DNA from: Scalesia atractyloides | Taxonomy: Eukaryota; Streptophyta; Magnoliopsida; Asterales; Asteraceae | Direction: 5' to 3' | NCBI GenBank assembly: GCA_947069175.1 | Contig: CAMTDV010000028.1 | Location: forward strand, 71,222,157 to 71,286,156 | Length of the DNA stretch: 64,000 nt | Shown: piece after piece, positions 59,603 through 64,000 of the stretch | Position numbering within the stretch: position 1 is the first letter of the stretch | Layout: every line of letters starts with the position of its first letter | Position numbers and translations under genes: made by a program | Notes under the pieces: model-generated | Told to the model about the DNA's origin: nothing | Seen by the model: only the letters and a program-made list of their open reading frames with translations | Databases searched by the model: none

Positions 59603-60316
59603 AGATATAAATTGATTTAAATTAAACATATATAATACCGAAAACTTCATCTTCTTCGTTAAGCTTAACCAGAATCGATGTCCGACTGTTTTGACAAAAA
59701 TAATCAGTTTCTTTAGTGTGTTGTGATTAGCTACATGTGAGTTTAATAAAAACGAGAGAGATTAAGTGTAAGATATACGAACAGAGCTCCTCTGTTTCGC
59801 CGGCGCAACTCCGATGATAGCAGGTTATTCCGGCGACGTGTGTTTTGCGGCAGAGGGTCTTCAGGAAGCTTGAGGTGAGTGTAGGTGGCTTCGGTATGGG
59901 CTCTAGGTGTTCTGTTTTTAGAGTAAGGCACAGAGGTGAAGGGGTTCGGTTTTCGGCGAGTTGCATAAAATTTCCGGCGAGTGAAATTACGTCGAGAAAG
60001 GGTGTGATTGTGAGCGAAAAGGTTAACAGAAGTTAGAGGGTGTATTTATAGGGCAGAACATTGACGAATTTGGTCCATTTACCGTCTTGATTCGTCGGTC
60101 AATGATTTTTTCGGCGGTTATGACTTGTGTCGCGGACTGGACATCGGATATAACCGATGTTGAGGTAATTGCTTCGGTTAAATTAGAAGAAACCGTCCAA
60201 TCTCGGCAAAATCGTCGGGATTTCCGACGACTGCGATTTTGGGCGCGACTTGACTGGATTTGATTTCCGAGATTCATTATTTCAATTAATTGTTTCGGTA
60301 TCTTAACAAAAACCCA

Positions 60317-60394
60317 AAGTGGCGGAGTGGTTGAGCGCGTGTGTATTAAGGCTTTGGAATCCTGGCTGACCCGGGTTCGAAACCCGGCAGCAGG
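60317..60394 (+). repeat. Class-II tRNA-like module, element 3 5' LTR U3
   Basis: AGTGGCGGAGTGGTTGAGCG with perfect T-arm CCGGGTTCGAAACCCGG at 60371-60387. The 3' end after the T-arm differs from the 3' LTR partner (GCAGCAGG versus GCTGCAGC). Confidence 0.7.
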
Positions 60395-60584
60395 AATATA
60401 TTTTTATTTCATTATCTTTAATGAATTTTCAAATATAAATTATATATTCCAATATACTTATTAATTATGTATCGTTTAAAATTTATTTGAGCATTAAATA
60501 CGCAACGAAATTTTTAACTAATTGTTCGGTTAATAAACGGAGCGGGTTTGGTAAATCTGTTTTTTTTACGGATGTTACATATCA

Positions 60585-62007
60585 GAAATAAAAACTGGTT
60601 TACACACCGGGTTAGACACACAGTCCAGTGGTGGACTGTGTGCGATCATAATGTTCACGTCACGAGTTCGAGTCTTGGTCAGATCCGTATTAATAATAAC
60701 CGTTTTTCTTTAAACCAAACACGCTAACACGTTGTAAGATGTTAAATATAATAATATTCCTAAATTAGACGGGTTAGACACCCAGCCCAACTGGTTGGAC
60801 TGGGTGCAACGCAACACTGGGGTCGCGGGTTCGAGGCAGACTTTGGGCGCCGGTTCAAAGGCTTTAAAATCTTTTTAAATTAACTAATTTCTTTAATAAC
60901 CTAACTAATATATAAATATAATTAAATTAGAGATTATTTCGGGTTAGACACGTAGCTCAGTTGGAAGAGCTGCGTGCACGTATACGAGAGGTCACGAGTT
61001 CGAACCTCACACGCTGCCAATAATTCTAGAAGTCAAACCGGTTCGACCCGGTCAAACCTGTTAAAGGTATATTTTTTTATAACTATTTTCTTTATTTATT
61101 TTAATTAAAAATCCTTTAAAATACCTAAAAAGTAAGACTTTTTGTTTTAATTCGTAATAAATACAATAAAAACAAATAAAAAAAATCTAATAAAAAGCAT
61201 TAATTAGAAATAATAATTTCAAATAAAATATATATATTTATCAAATTATTACGTGATTATTTATGTTAGTTTTCCCTCGTCAGTTGAATCATAAATTCGT
61301 GCGCATTCGTCATTCTCAAGGAACGCACCCACTGTGAGTGAATTCTTACAAATTCCCCTTTTTATTCATATTTTGGGGTGTATCATGTGTCGCTTTATTT
61401 ATTTTCGTTTATTCAAACTTGTGCTATTACCATTATATGATCTAAACATGTGATGTAAATATTGTTTGTTGTGATGTGTTTACATTTTGTCAAGTTGCGT
61501 GCAAATCATTCATTAGGCCCATCAGTTCCTAGTGGGAGACGAGTTGAACATCCCGTGCCTCATTAGATCGGTTCCGTTTGATTGAGCCTTGATCTCAATG
61601 TTCATCATTTGGTGCGTGCGTGTGCATTAATTGATATTATGTGTATTGTGATTAAATTTACATTTACGTTTACTCATATGTGGTTATGCACCTTTTTTAA
61701 ACCAATATAATAAATTCGTTCAAATGTTTTCATAAGATTCACTCGCCAACTTTTGTTGACCCAAAACCCTATTTTTACACATGATACAGGTGGACAGGTT
61801 GAAGCAAGGAACACATAGGAAATTGCCTTAGAAGAAAAATAAAGAAGTCATGAAAAATGTATTTGAACATGTTGTGCTTGTATGTTTATTGTAACTTCTT
61901 CTTTAAAGAGAAATAATAAATATGAAACTTTATAGTAAATGTCATGAGCTTTGATGAAAACCCAATCATGCCCCGACTACCATTTCGCTGCGGGTCAGGG
62001 TGTGACA
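60585..62007 (+). repeat. Element 2, 3' LTR, right part
   Basis: Resumes after the TATCA duplication and ends GGTGTGACA before the GATTC target duplication. Sense tRNA-like modules at 60609-60680, 60771-60842 and 60941-61012 correspond to those in the 5' LTR. Confidence 0.9.
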
Positions 62008-62012
62008 GATTC

Positions 62013-64000
62013 CTTGGTATAATAGTCATTTGTGGACACACATTGAGAGAGAAGATATTGGATTTCCGTAACATGTAACATAAAGTTGATACAACAATAA
62101 TTTGGTTCTATGTAGTAGTAGCAAAAATGTAGAAATGTAAATATCACTTTTGATAGTTTATGTTATGCTTTTTAGCTTTACAAGTGATTAGTGTTATGTC
62201 ATAATTGTGGCTATGGTGTTAACCGATAATTATACTAATTTGTAATTATCTTGTCCTTTTGAAAAGAAAAGAAATGTATATATGATGTTTCACGAAGACA
62301 TGAACTTTAAGCAAAACACAAAGGAGACAGAAATAAACCGTCGCAAAGTTGAGATAGAAAACTAATTTGAGACAGTATGAATGGCAACAACGTGGGCGGA
62401 TCTATGAAGGGTGCAGGGATAACCCGAGCTACCCCTTAACTTTGTTGGTGAAGTACAAAACTAGTGTAATTTTTATTTCTTCTCCGCTTTATATATCAGT
62501 ACCCTTAGGTCCAAAAAAATGGGATACTTTGAAGTTTTTTCTAGATCCGTTAACAAGTTTTTAAAAAGGTATATAAGACAAAATTTATTATCATTTTAGA
62601 ACTTAAAAAGACCAAAATGATAATTTCATATAAACCATATGGAACATTATATTTACTCATATAATTTTAAGAAAATCTTGAACATTTAGGCACGCTCGAT
62701 CGTTTGATAAATGCTACAGAACATGCATGTATTTGAGACCGAAGCATGTTTTACTAGTAGCGGTAACTAGCCACAATCTAATATAGCGCCTAAGTTTGAT
62801 TCATATTAACGATAGTATAATTTTAGTTACCCAAAAGACGATAAAAGATTGCTGAAAGTTCACTGAACAAATACAGTTTTTGATTGGTTAAGAAAAGGCA
62901 GTAGGCAGCATGAGTTGAGTTTTACATCATTAGAGTCGCTTGTGCTTTTAATCTTTGGTGTCTATGGTGGGTTGACAAAATGTGCTTCGTGTTTTCACGG
63001 TGTCTCGGCTCCCACCCAGATCACAGTGCTCGCATGGAGTAATATTACTTTTTTCAACCAATCTTCATGCAACATATATACTTTATTACACATAATTAGT
63101 AACAACATATGCTAAGGATTTCAAGTTTAAATCATATTATATTTTAGTGGAGAATAGATGTGTCCTTCCCTGATAGGTTAGAAGAAATAGATATCCAGTA
63201 TCCTAATTAACTTTAACATACCACTACTACAAAATACTAAATATATCTCATCAAATTCATCCCGGATTCAGAAAATAAAATATGTTGTTTTGTGTTTGAA
63301 AGACATTGAACTTGTTTTATGGTATACCAAGCTCTTTTGTGGAAACACTAGACTCTATCTATGTTAAATTAGATACAACTAAGTTTAATTTACGTAAACA
63401 ATGAGCTCTAATATTTTAACTTTGGGATTACTTGTCTTCTACTCTTCTTTATATTGTAATCATTTTCTCTTAAAATGAAACATTAAATCTTAGAATTTAT
63501 CGTAATGCTAGTGATACTTTTTCTACTTTTAGGATCTCATTCTTACTTTGTTTTATAGTTAGTTTTCTCAGACATCAACTATATAGGTGCGGTGTTGTTA
63601 GAAGTGGATCTACATATATGGGTAAATAATAAATAGAAGTGGAGCCATGTTACTTATGTAAACAAACAAGAATGGACCCATCTTAATGTTAACTAATTAA
63701 ATTTACAAAAGTGGATTCATTTTAAAGTTATATTTAAATATATAGATAACATAATTTACCTTTGATTAAGATATCAAAGGGAAACCTTTATAACAATTTA
63801 GAGAACTTCGACTTTTTGTATGAGTTTTGGCACTACTTTTTATACATACGTAGATGAAAATGTTACAAATTCAGTTGTTAAAACATCCGAGCAATGTTTT
63901 CGGCCTTTTTGCGACACTGTAAAAAATCAGCATTTACACCCACTGCAAGAGGATTTCACGATGGTGTAAATCAACAGAAAAAAATTGAAAAAGTTGATTT
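62013..64000. other. AT-rich DNA right of the nest, no supported gene
   Basis: Only short ORFs (up to 66 codons) without recognisable domains. A stretch near 62390-62560 (GGGCGGATCTATGAAGGGTG...) resembles the start of a common plant MITE type, but I could not place its second end. Confidence 0.5.

Larger units (their letters stand above)
50769..60579 (-). mobile_element. Element 3: gag-only LTR retrotransposon, minus sense, 9.8 kb, nested
   Basis: 5' LTR 58152-60579, PBS 58137-58148, gag, hairpin-unit array, PPT, 3' LTR 50769-52864. Exact target duplication TATCA at 50764-50768 and 60580-60584; the intact site is visible in the element 2 5' LTR at about 45540-45552. The 5.29-kb interior has no pol. 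It is a close relative of element 1: same LTR ends, gag and leader. Confidence 0.93.
58152..60579 (-). repeat. Element 3, 5' LTR (2.43 kb)
   Basis: TGTCACACCCCGACC...GGATGTTACA on the plus strand. Contains three copies of a GGCACGCGTTGTTC...GAACTGATGGGCC repeat (about 58566-58715), sense tRNA-like modules at 59190-59264, 59355-59434 and 59521-59602, a TATA box at 60042-60052 and an antisense class-II module at 60317-60394. Confidence 0.92.
44740..62007 (+). mobile_element. Element 2: gag-only LTR retrotransposon, plus sense, split by element 3
   Basis: 5' LTR 44740-46972, PBS, leader, broken gag, PPT, and a 3' LTR in two pieces (49950-50768 and 60585-62007). Exact target duplication GATTC at 44735-44739 and 62008-62012. 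The own length without element 3 and its TSD is about 7.45 kb. By eye the LTRs differ by roughly 30 substitutions over 2.23 kb (about 1.3%) plus indels. It is related to elements 1 and 3 in gag, leader, PPT and tRNA-like modules, but the LTR is a diverged subfamily and the interior is shorter (about 3.0 kb). Confidence 0.92.

Overview
The window is nuclear plant DNA, AT-rich and dominated by transposable elements. I find no host gene I can defend, no rRNA, no functional tRNA gene and no CRISPR array. The Gag proteins, the initiator-methionine primer-binding sites (TGGTATCAGAGC), the TGTAACA/TGTGACA-type LTR ends and the small TIR elements all point to a flowering plant. The Gag resembles Ty3/Gypsy Gags I associate with Asteraceae (sunflower, lettuce, Artemisia group); that family assignment is inference from recall.

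Layout. (1) 1-22566 is a low-density region of old repeats: a degenerate TGTGTTTT tract, a Helitron-like element holding a 1.7-kb solo LTR (3722-5426, TSD CATGT), TIR elements, a truncated Athila-type element (LTR end, tRNA-Asp-like PBS, gag start), a MITE-like element sitting inside a (TA)n microsatellite, two LTR-like fragments and a long-TIR foldback element. (2) 22567-44190 is a head-to-tail tandem duplication of a unit that is about 5.5 kb without its later insertion. The copies are 22567-37576 and 37577-44190, and each carries the same solo LTR. Copy 1 was later split by a complete LTR retrotransposon (element 1, 25950-35479, minus sense, TSD GTGTC/GTATC). Copy 2 has a private 1.08-kb segment and longer AT microsatellites. 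(3) 44740-62007 is a second complete LTR element (element 2, plus sense, TSD GATTC). Its 3' LTR is split by a third (element 3, 50769-60579, minus sense, TSD TATCA). (4) 62013-64000 is featureless AT-rich DNA.

Elements 1, 2 and 3 belong to one family and are the core of the window. Each has very long LTRs (about 2.1-2.6 kb), an initiator-Met PBS, one Gag reading frame (capsid-type domain plus two CX2CX4HX4C zinc knuckles) and a polypurine tract. None has protease, reverse transcriptase, RNase H or integrase. A short motif before the polypurine tract looks like the last codons of a Ty3 polyprotein, so they look like gag-only, pol-deleted derivatives that must be mobilised in trans.

Three things stand out. 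The LTRs carry arrays of tRNA-like modules (A-box/B-box or T-arm-like): three or four in the sense direction downstream of the TATA box, and one class-II-like module on the opposite strand upstream of it. The gag-to-PPT interval carries copy-number-variable tandem arrays of hairpin units. A leader block of about 190 nt between PBS and gag is almost invariant among the three elements. Relative ages fit the nesting: by eye the LTR pairs differ by roughly 0.3% (element 1), 1% (element 3) and 1.3% (element 2, the host of element 3).
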